A stretch of DNA of 64,000 bases from Barnesiella viscericola DSM 18177 (GTDB lineage: Bacteria; Bacteroidota; Bacteroidia; Bacteroidales; Barnesiellaceae): positions 248,001 through 312,000 of the forward strand of contig NZ_CP007034.1 of NCBI RefSeq assembly GCF_000512915.1, read 5' to 3'. The position numbers and the translations under genes were made by a program. Shown one piece after another: positions 27,635-36,271 of this stretch. The notes beneath the pieces are model-generated. The model saw only the letters and a list, made by a program, of their open reading frames with translations. It did no database searches and was not told the origin of the DNA. Within the stretch, counting starts at the first letter, position 1. The number at the start of each line of letters is the position of its first letter.

Positions 27635-28150
27635 TTATTCGCCCCGGTCGGAAGCAGATTTCGCAACCAGCAACAGTTCATAGTCGACCACGTCGAGCCA
27701 CTGTCCGAACTTGTAGCCAACCTCCTTGAAAAGCGATACCTGTGTGAACCCGAGCCGTGCGTGAAACGCGCGGCTAGTCTCGTTGTTGCCGGTGATGCAG
27801 GCAATCAGCGCACGGTAGCCCCTGTGGCGGCATTCATCAATTAATCTCTGCATGAGCTGTTTGCCCAATCCCCGGTTTTGACTCTGGGGCGACAGATATA
27901 CGGTGGTTTCGAGGGTATGACCGTAGGCGGCCCGCTCCTTCCAGGGGTGGGCATAGCAGTAGCCCGTCACGACGCCTTCCTCTTCGGCTACGAAGTAGGG
28001 ATAGTCGGCAGCGATATGGGCGATGCGGTCGCGCATGGCTTCGACTGTGAGTGGTTCGGTCTCGAAGGAGATAGTGCTGTGCAAAATATAGTCGTTGTAG
28101 ATGGCTGCAATGGCGGCAGCGTCGTGTAGTGTGACCTCTCGTATCATCAT
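27635..28150 (-). CDS. GNAT N-acetyltransferase, phosphinothricin-acetyltransferase-like
   Basis: The 171-residue product (from MMIREVTLHDAAAIAAIYN) is a GNAT-fold protein with the acetyl-CoA loop SPQSQNRGLGKQLMQRLI (about 99-116) and the late motif ACITGNNETSRAFHARLGF near residue 130. This layout matches the Pat/YncA (MnaT) group, which acetylates phosphinothricin- or methionine-derivative amines. The real substrate cannot be read from the sequence. Frames extending to 28231 exist but start outside the family N-terminus. It stands alone between the mscS terminator and recJ. Confidence 0.82.
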   Translation of the reverse strand: MMIREVTLHDAAAIAAIYNDYILHSTISFETEPLTVEAMRDRIAHIAADYPYFVAEEEGVVTGYCYAHPWKERAAYGHTLETTVYLSPQSQNRGLGKQLMQRLIDECRHRGYRALIACITGNNETSRAFHARLGFTQVSLFKEVGYKFGQWLDVVDYELLLVAKSASDRGE

Positions 28151-28230
28151 TGTTGCGTTGTCTCTTTTCAGTGCACGAATATACAAAAGAAACGGGAAAC
28201 CACTGTGCAGGGGACGATGGCTTTCGCACA

Positions 28231-28273
28231 AGAAAAACCGGGAGGCTATTGAGAATCCAATAACCTCCCGGTG
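28231..28273 (-). terminator. Terminator after mscS
   Basis: A stem pairs ACCGGGAGG (28237-28245) with CCTCCCGGT (28264-28272) and extends inward through TATTG/CAATA. On the minus strand it is followed by TTTTTC. Confidence 0.85.
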
Positions 28274-28296
28274 GTAAATGCTTTGTATCGAATCGA

Positions 28297-29223
28297 TTAC
28301 TGGTCGACCATGTGCACGTCGACTTGCGGATAGGGGAAGTGCAGGTTGTACTTTTCGAACTGTTTGTACACTTGTTCATTGAAATCGTAATAGACTCCCC
28401 AGTAGTCTTCGGCAGCAGCCCAGGCGCGCACGGTTACTTCGACAGCACTATCGGCCAGACTGCTCAGTGCTACGAACGGAGCCGGAGTGTCCATCACCCG
28501 TTTGTCGGCAGCAAGAAGCTCCAATACCACCCGTCGAGCCGTATCGAAATCGTCACCGTAGGCAATGCCTATTGTCCAGTCGACCCGGCGACGCCCCTCC
28601 TTGGAGTAGTTGTTGAGGCTGCCGGTCGAAAGTCCGCCGTTGGGAATAATGATGGTTTTGTTGTCGGGCGTGTTGAGTATGGTGTTGAAAATCTGTATCT
28701 CTTTCACCGTACCCGAATATCCCTGAGCCTCAATGAAATCGCCCACCTTGTAGGGCTTGAAGAGCAGAATCATCACCCCGCCCGCAAAGTTTTGCAAGGT
28801 ACCGCTCAACGCCATACCTACGGCAAGACCGGCCGAGGCGAAGATGGCCAGGAACGAACTGGTGTTGATGCCGAGAATACCGATAACGATGACAATCAGT
28901 ATCAGCATGAGTATGATACGAATCAGGCTCAGCAGGAAGGTTCGCAGCGAGAGCTCGACATTGCGGCGGACAAAGGCTTTGGCGACAAAGTTGTGAATGC
29001 GGTTGATTATCCATTTGCCAATGAAGAAGACCGCCAGAGCAATGGCAATCTTGACCAATCCATGCAAAATGGCGTCGATAGCCTGTTCCGTGAATTGCTG
29101 GAACGAGAGGGACGACAGGGCCGAGAGCTTTTGCTGCCAGGTTTGTGCCACCTCTTCGGGAGCCGGGAGTTCGGGGGTCTGAGCCCACAGTGTAAGTAAA
29201 GAATTGAAAATAGACATATACAT
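28297..29223 (-). CDS. mscS: Mechanosensitive ion channel, MscS family
   Basis: MscS channels open under membrane tension and release solutes during hypo-osmotic shock. The 308-residue product has three to four membrane segments (about 53-73, 95-120 and 120-150). The pore helix pattern FLAIFASAGLAVGMALSGTLQNFAGGVMILLFKPYKVGDFIEAQG is near residue 130-174, followed by a beta domain (GTVKEIQIFNTIL, then IIIPNGGLSTGSLNNYSKEG) and a C-terminal alpha/beta domain. An alternative start lies two codons in (29217). It begins 12 bases after the stop of the clostripain-like protease gene, so the two may be one transcript. Confidence 0.92.
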   Translation of the reverse strand: MYMSIFNSLLTLWAQTPELPAPEEVAQTWQQKLSALSSLSFQQFTEQAIDAILHGLVKIAIALAVFFIGKWIINRIHNFVAKAFVRRNVELSLRTFLLSLIRIILMLILIVIVIGILGINTSSFLAIFASAGLAVGMALSGTLQNFAGGVMILLFKPYKVGDFIEAQGYSGTVKEIQIFNTILNTPDNKTIIIPNGGLSTGSLNNYSKEGRRRVDWTIGIAYGDDFDTARRVVLELLAADKRVMDTPAPFVALSSLADSAVEVTVRAWAAAEDYWGVYYDFNEQVYKQFEKYNLHFPYPQVDVHMVDQ

Positions 29224-29235
29224 ATAGAATTAAAG

Positions 29236-30435
29236 TTAATAATCGATAGGATAGACTTGTTGGTACCAGTCGAGTGTTGTATAGTATCGGTCGAGTGTCG
29301 AGTCGCCGGTTCCCATTACGTAGCAGCTTAGTCCGCAATGGGTACGCACGGTGAGTGTTCCCAATATCGCGGGAGTTGCTGCCTGGTAGAGTATTGTTTC
29401 GTTCAACGCCTGGTCGAGTTGTTGCAACTCGTCGGTCGAGGCGAACTGGGCCAGGTAGTCGCGCAGGTCGTAACAGATATACGGATAGCTGCGATCGAAA
29501 TGCTGCACGTTTGAGAGGTCAGGAATCGTTTCACCCCGGTGTGCCTCGAATATCGTACGGACAACTTGGGCCAATCCTTCAAGTCCCCGGCAGTCGACCA
29601 AACAGGTGGTTGCAGTGCGGGAAACTCCCGTCTGACTGTTGTAGTGATTGTAGATGGCCTGGCACACTTGTCCCAGATTGAGCTGGTAGTCGAACAGCAG
29701 GGGTATGGTTAGGGCATAGGGCATGCCGGCTCCCATTACCTCAGCGGCCGAACCGATATAGTAGTCGGTCTTGTTGCGCAACTGATAGGCACACTCGATG
29801 CTGCCCATAAAGCAAGCGTCGGAGAGTATGAAGCGAAACCGGTGGTCGGGCAGAGCGTCGGCTAATTCATCAAGTTCCATATAGTACGACCCGTCTTGAC
29901 CGAACGATCGGGTAGGGGCTATCTGCTTAGGGAGTTGATCACGTAGCGAGAGAGCCAGCGACGAATTGCCCGGTACCCACCCGGTGCTGTGCGACCACAG
30001 AATCAATCCATATTCATTAGCGGGGAACAACTGCGCGGTCTCGTCGACGACCGAGCGCAGCACCTCGCCTGTGGACGAATTGCGGTCGGGGTACTCCTTG
30101 ACGATGACCTTTTGAGCCTGTCCCGAGGGGCCCGGTTTGATTTGTATGAGTTGCGGATTGGTATCGTATCCGTCGCGATAGACAATGAGATTGCCTCCGT
30201 TCAGTTCCCCGGCGGCGGCCGCCTGCATCATCTCGTCGATGTTCTGCGAATCGAAATAGCGGCTGGCTCCCAGATCGTTATCCGATAACATATAGACCAG
30301 CACGGTGCGGTTCACGGCAACCGGCTGGGGCTCGTCCTTCTCTTTGGAACACCCGGAGAAGAGTATGGAGACGACTGCCAGCAGCCATAACCATCGCCCT
30401 GGGGGGGTGAGAAGTAGGGGGTCGAGATTTTTCAT
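29236..30435 (-). CDS. Clostripain-family (C11) cysteine peptidase lipoprotein
   Basis: The 399-residue product has a lipoprotein signal ending LFSGCSKEKDE (lipid Cys near residue 29) and so should sit in the outer or inner membrane. The C11 catalytic pair is visible: His in GLILWSHSTGWVPG (near residue 149) and Cys in RFILSDACFMGSIECAY (near residue 206). The family cleaves after basic residues, and some Bacteroides members activate toxins or mature surface proteins; the target here is unknown. The start is placed at 30435, 6 bases after a TATTTTTG -7 element. Confidence 0.85.
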   Translation of the reverse strand: MKNLDPLLLTPPGRWLWLLAVVSILFSGCSKEKDEPQPVAVNRTVLVYMLSDNDLGASRYFDSQNIDEMMQAAAAGELNGGNLIVYRDGYDTNPQLIQIKPGPSGQAQKVIVKEYPDRNSSTGEVLRSVVDETAQLFPANEYGLILWSHSTGWVPGNSSLALSLRDQLPKQIAPTRSFGQDGSYYMELDELADALPDHRFRFILSDACFMGSIECAYQLRNKTDYYIGSAAEVMGAGMPYALTIPLLFDYQLNLGQVCQAIYNHYNSQTGVSRTATTCLVDCRGLEGLAQVVRTIFEAHRGETIPDLSNVQHFDRSYPYICYDLRDYLAQFASTDELQQLDQALNETILYQAATPAILGTLTVRTHCGLSCYVMGTGDSTLDRYYTTLDWYQQVYPIDY

Positions 30436-30441
30436 AATTCG

Positions 30442-30449
30442 CAAAAATA
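30442..30449 (-). promoter_or_regulatory. -7 element 6 bases from the C11 peptidase ATG
   Basis: The minus strand reads TATTTTTG and then six bases before the ATG at 30435. No clear -33 element is present. The transcript would have little or no leader. Confidence 0.45.
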
Positions 30450-30525
30450 ACAGAATTTTTGGCAAGGACTGTTTTTTTTGAGTACTTTTTAGATAACCGA
30501 TAGGTGAAAGTAGCGCGCAAACCCA

Positions 30526-30533
30526 TACCTTTG
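30526..30533 (+). promoter_or_regulatory. -7 element of the TPR gene
   Basis: TACCTTTG ends 18 bases before the ATG at 30552, which places the start of a longer in-frame alternative (30504) upstream of the promoter and argues against it. Confidence 0.5.
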
Positions 30534-30551
30534 TTAGACAAAAAATCGAGT

Positions 30552-31373
30552 ATGAAGAAAATAGCGGTTCTTATTTGTATGATATGCCTGCCCTTGGGAC
30601 TGTGGGCGAGGAACTATTATCAATGGGTCGAGCGTGCCGACAGTTGCATCAAGGCCAAAGATTGGGCGGGAGCCGAGGAGGCGTTGCTGAGTGCCTTGCG
30701 TGCCGAACCGGCCAACGGGCAGAACTCGCTGCTCATGTCGAACCTGGGCACGGTGCAGCGTTATGCCGGTAAATACGACGAGGCGCTCAGGAGCTACTCC
30801 AACGGCCTGTTGATGACGCCCAATTCGGTAACACTGTTACGCAACCGGGCGGCCCTCTTTTCTGAAATCGACAGCATCGACCAGGCCTATCAGGATTACA
30901 GCCAGATACTGATGATCGACGATACCGACGAAGACGCCCTCTATCACCGGGGGCTTATCGAGTTGGAGCGGGGCGACACGATTTCGAGTCGGGCCGATTT
31001 CGAGCGGCTGCTCAAAATCAATCCGGCCAGTGCCAACGGCCGCATCGGTTTTGCTTCGCTGTTGAAGGTGATGGGCTACTATCCCGAGGCGATTGAGGTC
31101 TATTCACAGGTTATCAAGTTCAACCCCGAGAAGGAGATTCTCTATGTGGGGCGGGCCGAAGCCTATCTCTTTGCCGGACAGTATGCCAAGGCCGACAAGG
31201 ACATCGAGAAAGCCATGGAGTTGGCTCCCGACGACCCGGTGGTGTATGTGCTGCGGGCATTGGGCAAACTGGCCCGCTATGAACGGGAATCGGCCAAGGA
31301 AGATCTGGAACGTGCCGTCGAGTTGGGGTACGATCGGGAGTCGGCCGAGCAGTTGCTCCGGGAAGACGACTGA
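30552..31373 (+). CDS. Exported tetratricopeptide-repeat protein
   Basis: The 273-residue product has a signal peptide (MKKIAVLICMICLPLGLWA) and is then almost wholly TPR: about six helical pairs from residue 22 to 270, with patterns such as GKYDEALRSYSNGLLMTPNS (about 70), DTISSRADFERLLKINPAS (about 145) and YAKADKDIEKAMELAPDDPV (about 213). It is expected to be periplasmic and to act by binding other proteins. No catalytic domain is present. The gene is followed after about 95 bases by the HU-SPOR gene, which has its own promoter. Confidence 0.82.
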   Translation: MKKIAVLICMICLPLGLWARNYYQWVERADSCIKAKDWAGAEEALLSALRAEPANGQNSLLMSNLGTVQRYAGKYDEALRSYSNGLLMTPNSVTLLRNRAALFSEIDSIDQAYQDYSQILMIDDTDEDALYHRGLIELERGDTISSRADFERLLKINPASANGRIGFASLLKVMGYYPEAIEVYSQVIKFNPEKEILYVGRAEAYLFAGQYAKADKDIEKAMELAPDDPVVYVLRALGKLARYERESAKEDLERAVELGYDRESAEQLLREDD

Positions 31374-31432
31374 CGTTGCGGGGTTCCCGATTCTCCTGAC
31401 GCCTTTCGGGGAAAAATAATTTTTTACTTCTG

Positions 31433-31463
31433 TTGCGCCGACCAAAGAAAATTCATACCTTTG
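31433..31463 (+). promoter_or_regulatory. Promoter giving a probable leaderless mRNA for the HU-SPOR gene
   Basis: TTG at 31433-31435 and TACCTTTG at 31456-31463 are separated by 20 bases. Only four bases lie between the -7 element and the ATG at 31468, so transcription should start at or next to the start codon. Confidence 0.6.
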
Positions 31464-31467
31464 TTGT

Positions 31468-32457
31468 ATGATTGGAATAGCGCGTCACATCGAATACTTG
31501 TTGCTGCATCACGGCCGCGTCACACTGCCGGGGATAGGTACGTTTGCAGTCGGCTATCGGGAGGCCCGGTTGTTGCCCGACGACAGTTCGTTCCTGCCGC
31601 CCGTGCGCAGCGTCGAGTTTCACCCCGACGAGTGCGGTGACGATGAGCGGTTGCTCCGTTCGGTGATGCGTTCCGGATTCATCTCCCGCGACGAGGCCGC
31701 CCGGGCAATCGCCAACGAGGCCGATGCCATTCGCCGGACCGTAGAGGCCGGTGACGATTACCGGCTGGGACGCTTGGGCCGTTTTGTATTGCACAACGGG
31801 CAGATAGATTTCCAGGTTAATGAGACTAATTTTGTCGAATATCCGCGGTTGGGATTTGCCCCGGTCGAGGTTCAGCCGCTTGAAGAGCCTGAGGCCGAAA
31901 ACGAGACGGCAGTGACCGTTGAAGACAAGACCCCCGATCGCATCTATATATCCTTCCCCCGCCGGATTTTGCGGGCGGCAGCCGTAGCAGCAGCGGTCAT
32001 CGTCTTTCTGCTGATGCTGTCGAAGCCCATCAATACGCCCGACACCACGGTCAACTATGCCGGCGTGCTCTCGGCCGAACTCTTCGGCCCATCGAGCACA
32101 GTTCAAGCGAGTGTAGACGAGGCGGTTGTCGATACGACGACACTCGCTCCCAATACGGTATCGGTCGAAGCCGAAGCGGCTCACCCGGCTACTACGGTAA
32201 CCGAGGCCGGTACGACAGCCAACACCTATTACATCATCGTTTCGTCGCTTCCCTCCAAACGGTTGGCCGAGCAGCAAATCGAATGCTTCCGTCAACAAGG
32301 CATTTCGTGCGACCTGCACATCTACGAGACTCCGCGGAAAGCCCGCCTCTATGTCGCTTCGTTCGGCAACTTTGACGAGGCCCGCCAATACCTCTCGCAA
32401 CTGGTGCGTGAGCAGCCTCTCTTTGAGAATGCCTGGATTATGAACGCCGGCGATTGA
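31468..32457 (+). CDS. HU-like domain protein with membrane segment and C-terminal SPOR domain
   Basis: The 329-residue product begins with an HU/CCDC81-like region (residues 1-130; RHIEYLLLHHGRVTLPGIGTFAV is typical). A single membrane helix lies at about 167-185 (LRAAAVAAAVIVFLLML), and an acidic/Thr-Ala-rich segment leads to a SPOR domain at about 252-325 (YYIIVSSLPSKRLAEQQIECFRQQG, then ARLYVASFGNFDEARQYL). SPOR domains bind denuded septal glycan. Topology by inference: HU part in the cytosol, SPOR in the periplasm. The family is known in Bacteroidetes but, to my knowledge, its role is not settled. The start is fixed by homology to the HU N-terminus. Confidence 0.78.
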   Translation: MIGIARHIEYLLLHHGRVTLPGIGTFAVGYREARLLPDDSSFLPPVRSVEFHPDECGDDERLLRSVMRSGFISRDEAARAIANEADAIRRTVEAGDDYRLGRLGRFVLHNGQIDFQVNETNFVEYPRLGFAPVEVQPLEEPEAENETAVTVEDKTPDRIYISFPRRILRAAAVAAAVIVFLLMLSKPINTPDTTVNYAGVLSAELFGPSSTVQASVDEAVVDTTTLAPNTVSVEAEAAHPATTVTEAGTTANTYYIIVSSLPSKRLAEQQIECFRQQGISCDLHIYETPRKARLYVASFGNFDEARQYLSQLVREQPLFENAWIMNAGD

Positions 32458-32519
32458 GTTTGTACAGGGTGGGGGGCCCGAGAAGGGGCTCATGAGTTTA
32501 TCGAATCATCGGATAAGCA

Positions 32520-33275
32520 ATGCTTAGTAAAAATCAAATTAAACGCATACAGTCGCTCGCCCGGAAGAAGGGTAGGCGCGACGAAGGTTGTTTCATTGCC
32601 GAGGGCAACAAGCTGGTCGAGGACACCTGCGAGGCTTTCGAGTGCGAGCTGTTGCTGGCTACCCCCCGGTGGCTTGCTGCGCACCCAGCTTGTTCCGACC
32701 GTTCGGTGCAGGAGGTGAGCGAGCAGGAGATGGCCAAAGTGTCGCAACTCACCACTCCCTCCGATGTGCTGGCCGTGTACCGCATACCTCGCTATCGGCT
32801 CGATGTCGAAGCGATGCGCCACGAGTTGGTCTTGGCACTCGACACCGTGCAGGACCCCGGCAATCTGGGTACGATTGTGCGGCTGGCCGACTGGTTCGGC
32901 ATTCGGCACATCGTCTGCTCGCCCGAGACGGCCGACCTCTACAACCCCAAGGTGGTGCAGGCCACGATGGGAGCGCTGGCACGGGTGCGGCTCTACTATA
33001 CCCCGTTGGCCGAGTTCCTCGGGGCGATGGAGCGGGCATCGGTCTACGGTACCTTTCTCGACGGCACCGATATCTATCACACCCCGCTTTCGAACCACGG
33101 GGTGATTGTGATGGGCAACGAGGGCAGCGGAATATCGCCCGAGCTCGAACCCTATATCGGCACTCGTCTCTATATCCCCAACTATCCGGCGGGGCAACCC
33201 ACCTCCGAGTCGCTCAACGTCGCCGTTGCGGCGGCCATTACCTGTGCCGAGTTCCGTCGGAGGCAAATCATGTGA
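32520..33275 (+). CDS. TrmH/SpoU-family RNA 2'-O-methyltransferase
   Basis: The 251-residue product has a small N-terminal RNA-binding domain (about 1-95, beginning MLSKNQIKRIQSLARKKGRR) and a SPOUT domain with the three family motifs. These are ALDTVQDPGNLGTIVRLADWFG (about 111-132), VIVMGNEGSGISPEL (about 195-209) and LYIPNYPAGQPTSESLNVAVA (about 217-237). It resembles rRNA methylases of the RlmB/TsnR type; the methylated base cannot be told. radA follows after 3 bases. Confidence 0.9.
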   Translation: MLSKNQIKRIQSLARKKGRRDEGCFIAEGNKLVEDTCEAFECELLLATPRWLAAHPACSDRSVQEVSEQEMAKVSQLTTPSDVLAVYRIPRYRLDVEAMRHELVLALDTVQDPGNLGTIVRLADWFGIRHIVCSPETADLYNPKVVQATMGALARVRLYYTPLAEFLGAMERASVYGTFLDGTDIYHTPLSNHGVIVMGNEGSGISPELEPYIGTRLYIPNYPAGQPTSESLNVAVAAAITCAEFRRRQIM

Positions 33276-33278
33276 AAT

Positions 33279-34652
33279 ATGGCAAAGACAAAATCGGTTT
33301 ACTTTTGCAATAACTGCGGGGCAGAGTCGCCCAAATGGATAGGCCGCTGTCCGGTGTGCGGCGAGTGGAATACCTATGTCGAGGAGGTAGTGAGCGCCAA
33401 GCCCGCCTCGACAGGGAAGGGTGGATATAGCCTCTCGGGCGAGAGCAAGGTACGCCCCCAGCGTATCGACGAGATACAGGTGACCGAGGAATCACGTATC
33501 GACCTGGGAAACGGTGAACTCAACCGGGTGCTGGGCGGTGGACTCGTGCGCGGGTCGCTGGTGCTGATAGGCGGCGAGCCCGGTATAGGCAAGTCGACCC
33601 TTATCTTGCAGACCGTACTTGGGCTGAAAGGATATAAAGTATTATATGTGTCGGGCGAGGAGAGTGCCCGACAGTTGAAATTGCGGGCCGAGCGCATAGG
33701 CGGCAGCGCCCCCGACTGTTACATCGTGTGCGAGACTTCTCTCGAAGATATTTTTGTGCACATTCGCAACGTGAACCCCGACCTGGTGGTCATCGATTCG
33801 ATACAGACCATCGCCACCTCGACCATGGAGTCGTCGCCCGGCAGCGTGGGTCAGGTGCGCGAGTGCGCCGCCTCGCTGTTGAAATTTGCCAAGCAGACCA
33901 ATACGCCGGTATTGCTCGTGGGCCACATCAACAAGGAGGGGAGCATCGCCGGTCCCAAGGTGTTGGAACACATTGTCGACACGGTGTTGCAGTTCGAGGG
34001 CGACCGTCACTACATGTATCGCATCTTGCGCTCCATCAAGAACCGCTTCGGCAGCACGTCGGAGCTGGGCATCTACGAGATGCGGCAGAACGGTCTGCGC
34101 GAGGTCTCCAACCCTTCGGAGATGCTGCTCTCGCAAGACCACGAGGGGTTGAGCGGTGTCGCCATCGCCGTCACTATCGAGGGGGTACGTCCCTTCCTTA
34201 TCGAGACCCAGGCTTTGGTGAGTACGGCAGCCTACGGCACTCCGCAGCGTTCGGCCACGGGGTTCGACCTGCGGCGCATGAACATGCTGTTGGCCGTGCT
34301 CGAAAAACGGGTGGGTTTCAAACTGGCGCAGAAAGATGTCTTTCTCAACATCGCCGGGGGTATCAAGGTCAACGACCCGGCCATGGACTTGGGGGTTATC
34401 AGTGCCATACTTTCGTCGAACATGGATATGGCCGTCGAAACCGGCACCTGTATGACCGGCGAGGTGGGGCTCTCGGGCGAGATACGGCCCGTCAACCGGA
34501 TAGAGCAACGCATACTCGAAGCCGAGAAGCTGGGATTCAAGCGCATGCTTATCCCGCAAAACAACATCAAGGGATTCGACACCTCGCGACTCTCCATCGA
34601 ACTGATTCCGGTGCGTAAGGTCGAGGAGGCCTTCCGCCAACTTTTCGGATAA
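33279..34652 (+). CDS. radA: DNA repair protein RadA (Sms)
   Basis: RadA is a RecA-like ring helicase that promotes branch migration in recombination. The 457-residue product has a C4 zinc finger with cysteines 10, 13, 24 and 27, Walker A GGEPGIGKST (about 98-107), the diagnostic KNRFGSTSELGIYEM (about 251-265) and a C-terminal Lon-protease-like domain (GGIKVNDPAMDLGVISAILSS near residue 364) without catalytic Ser. It is tightly packed in a run of plus-strand genes, with the methyltransferase 3 bases before it and the FAD dehydrogenase 13 bases after it. Confidence 0.96.
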   Translation: MAKTKSVYFCNNCGAESPKWIGRCPVCGEWNTYVEEVVSAKPASTGKGGYSLSGESKVRPQRIDEIQVTEESRIDLGNGELNRVLGGGLVRGSLVLIGGEPGIGKSTLILQTVLGLKGYKVLYVSGEESARQLKLRAERIGGSAPDCYIVCETSLEDIFVHIRNVNPDLVVIDSIQTIATSTMESSPGSVGQVRECAASLLKFAKQTNTPVLLVGHINKEGSIAGPKVLEHIVDTVLQFEGDRHYMYRILRSIKNRFGSTSELGIYEMRQNGLREVSNPSEMLLSQDHEGLSGVAIAVTIEGVRPFLIETQALVSTAAYGTPQRSATGFDLRRMNMLLAVLEKRVGFKLAQKDVFLNIAGGIKVNDPAMDLGVISAILSSNMDMAVETGTCMTGEVGLSGEIRPVNRIEQRILEAEKLGFKRMLIPQNNIKGFDTSRLSIELIPVRKVEEAFRQLFG

Positions 34653-34665
34653 ACAGGATAAGATT

Positions 34666-36237
34666 ATGATTCAGGAACTGCAACTACGTATTTTGCCCGA
34701 GCAGGCCGCTTCGGAACAGAGCATTGCGGCTTATGTGGCTCGTGAGCAAGGAATAGATATGCGCACCATAAAGAGCGTACGGGTGCTGAAGCGTTCGATC
34801 GACGCCCGCCAGCGTACCGTGATGATTAACTTGAAGGTGCGCTTGTACATCAACGAATTTCCGCAGGACGACGAATTCCCGCACATCGACTATGGCGACG
34901 TGTCGGGCAAGCCGCAGGCGGTGGTGGTGGGAGCCGGTCCGGCCGGATTGTTTGCCGCCCTGCGCCTGATCGAGCTGGGCGTGCGTCCCGTGGTTGTCGA
35001 GCGGGGGAAGAATGTGCACGACCGTCGCAAGGACATTGCCCGCATCAGCCGCGAGCAGCGCATCGACCCCGAGTCGAATTACAGCTTTGGCGAGGGTGGA
35101 GCCGGCGCCTTCTCCGACGGTAAGCTCTATACCCGCAGTAAAAAGCGGGGAAATGTCGACCGCATTCTTCAAATCTTCTGCCAGCATGGTGCCTCGGTGT
35201 CGATACTCTCCGACGCCCACCCGCACATCGGGACCGACAAGTTGCCGGGTGTCATCGAACGAATGCGCAACCGCATTATCGAGTCGGGGGGCGAGGTGCA
35301 TTTCGAGACCCGCATGGAGAGTCTGATTGTCGAAGACGACGAGGTGCGGGGTATCGTCACGGCCGACGGACGGGAGTTTACAGGCCCCGTGATTCTGGCT
35401 ACCGGCCATTCGGCGCGCGATGTATACTATATGTTGCACGACAAGGGGGTAGAGCTCGAAGCCAAGGGTATCGCCGTGGGTGTGCGTCTGGAACACCCCC
35501 AACAGCTCATCGACACGATACAGTATCACAACCCCCGGGGGCGCGGCAAGTATCTGCCGGCCGCCGAGTATAGCTTTGTGACTCAGGTCGACGGGCGGGG
35601 TGTCTATTCGTTCTGCATGTGTCCCGGCGGTTTTGTGGTACCGGCCGCCAGCGGCCCCGAACAGATTGTGGTCAACGGCATGTCGCCCTCGACGCGAGGT
35701 TCGGCGTGGGCCAACTCGGGTATGGTAGTCGAGATGCAGCCCGAAGATTTTGGCGAGCAGTTCTCGGCCTACGGTGTGCTGGCCGGTATCAAGTTTCAGG
35801 AGAATCTCGAACGCCAGTGCTATCTGAACGGGAATTGCAAACAGACGGCTCCGGCCCAGCGCATGACCGACTTTGTCAACCGCCGCAACTCCTACGACTT
35901 ACCCCGTTCTTCCTATTCTCCGGGGCTCATCGCCTCGCCGTTGCACTTCTGGATGCCCCCCTTCATCGTGTCACGTCTGCAAGAAGGATTCAAACATTTC
36001 GGCAAGGTATCGCACGGTTTCCTGACGCATGAGGCGGTGATGATAGGGGTGGAGACCCGCACCTCGTCGCCGGTGCGGATACCGCGTGACCGGGAGTCGA
36101 TGACCCATATCCGTCTGCGGGGGCTCTATCCCTGCGGCGAGGGAGCCGGTTATGCCGGGGGTATCGTGTCGGCCGCTATCGACGGTGAGCGTTGTGCCGA
36201 GGCGTTGGCCGCCCATTTCACCGGTAAACCATTGTAA
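34666..36237 (+). CDS. FAD-dependent dehydrogenase of the COG2509 type
   Basis: The 523-residue product has an N-terminal domain of about 80 residues (IQELQLRILPEQAASEQSIAA). It continues with a FAD-binding Rossmann fold (VVVGAGPAGLFAALRLIELG, about 86-105, then VVVERGKNVHDRRKDIARI) and a C-terminal ATG-motif region (YPCGEGAGYAGGIVSAAIDGERCAEAL near residue 490). A glycine/serine-rich block, SNYSFGEGGAGAFSDGKLYTR, is typical of this group. The family is widespread but has no assigned substrate. Being 13 bases behind radA, it is probably co-transcribed. Confidence 0.82.
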   Translation: MIQELQLRILPEQAASEQSIAAYVAREQGIDMRTIKSVRVLKRSIDARQRTVMINLKVRLYINEFPQDDEFPHIDYGDVSGKPQAVVVGAGPAGLFAALRLIELGVRPVVVERGKNVHDRRKDIARISREQRIDPESNYSFGEGGAGAFSDGKLYTRSKKRGNVDRILQIFCQHGASVSILSDAHPHIGTDKLPGVIERMRNRIIESGGEVHFETRMESLIVEDDEVRGIVTADGREFTGPVILATGHSARDVYYMLHDKGVELEAKGIAVGVRLEHPQQLIDTIQYHNPRGRGKYLPAAEYSFVTQVDGRGVYSFCMCPGGFVVPAASGPEQIVVNGMSPSTRGSAWANSGMVVEMQPEDFGEQFSAYGVLAGIKFQENLERQCYLNGNCKQTAPAQRMTDFVNRRNSYDLPRSSYSPGLIASPLHFWMPPFIVSRLQEGFKHFGKVSHGFLTHEAVMIGVETRTSSPVRIPRDRESMTHIRLRGLYPCGEGAGYAGGIVSAAIDGERCAEALAAHFTGKPL

Positions 36238-36271
36238 TTCGACTGCTGTTTTTTATAGATAAACAGATAAT

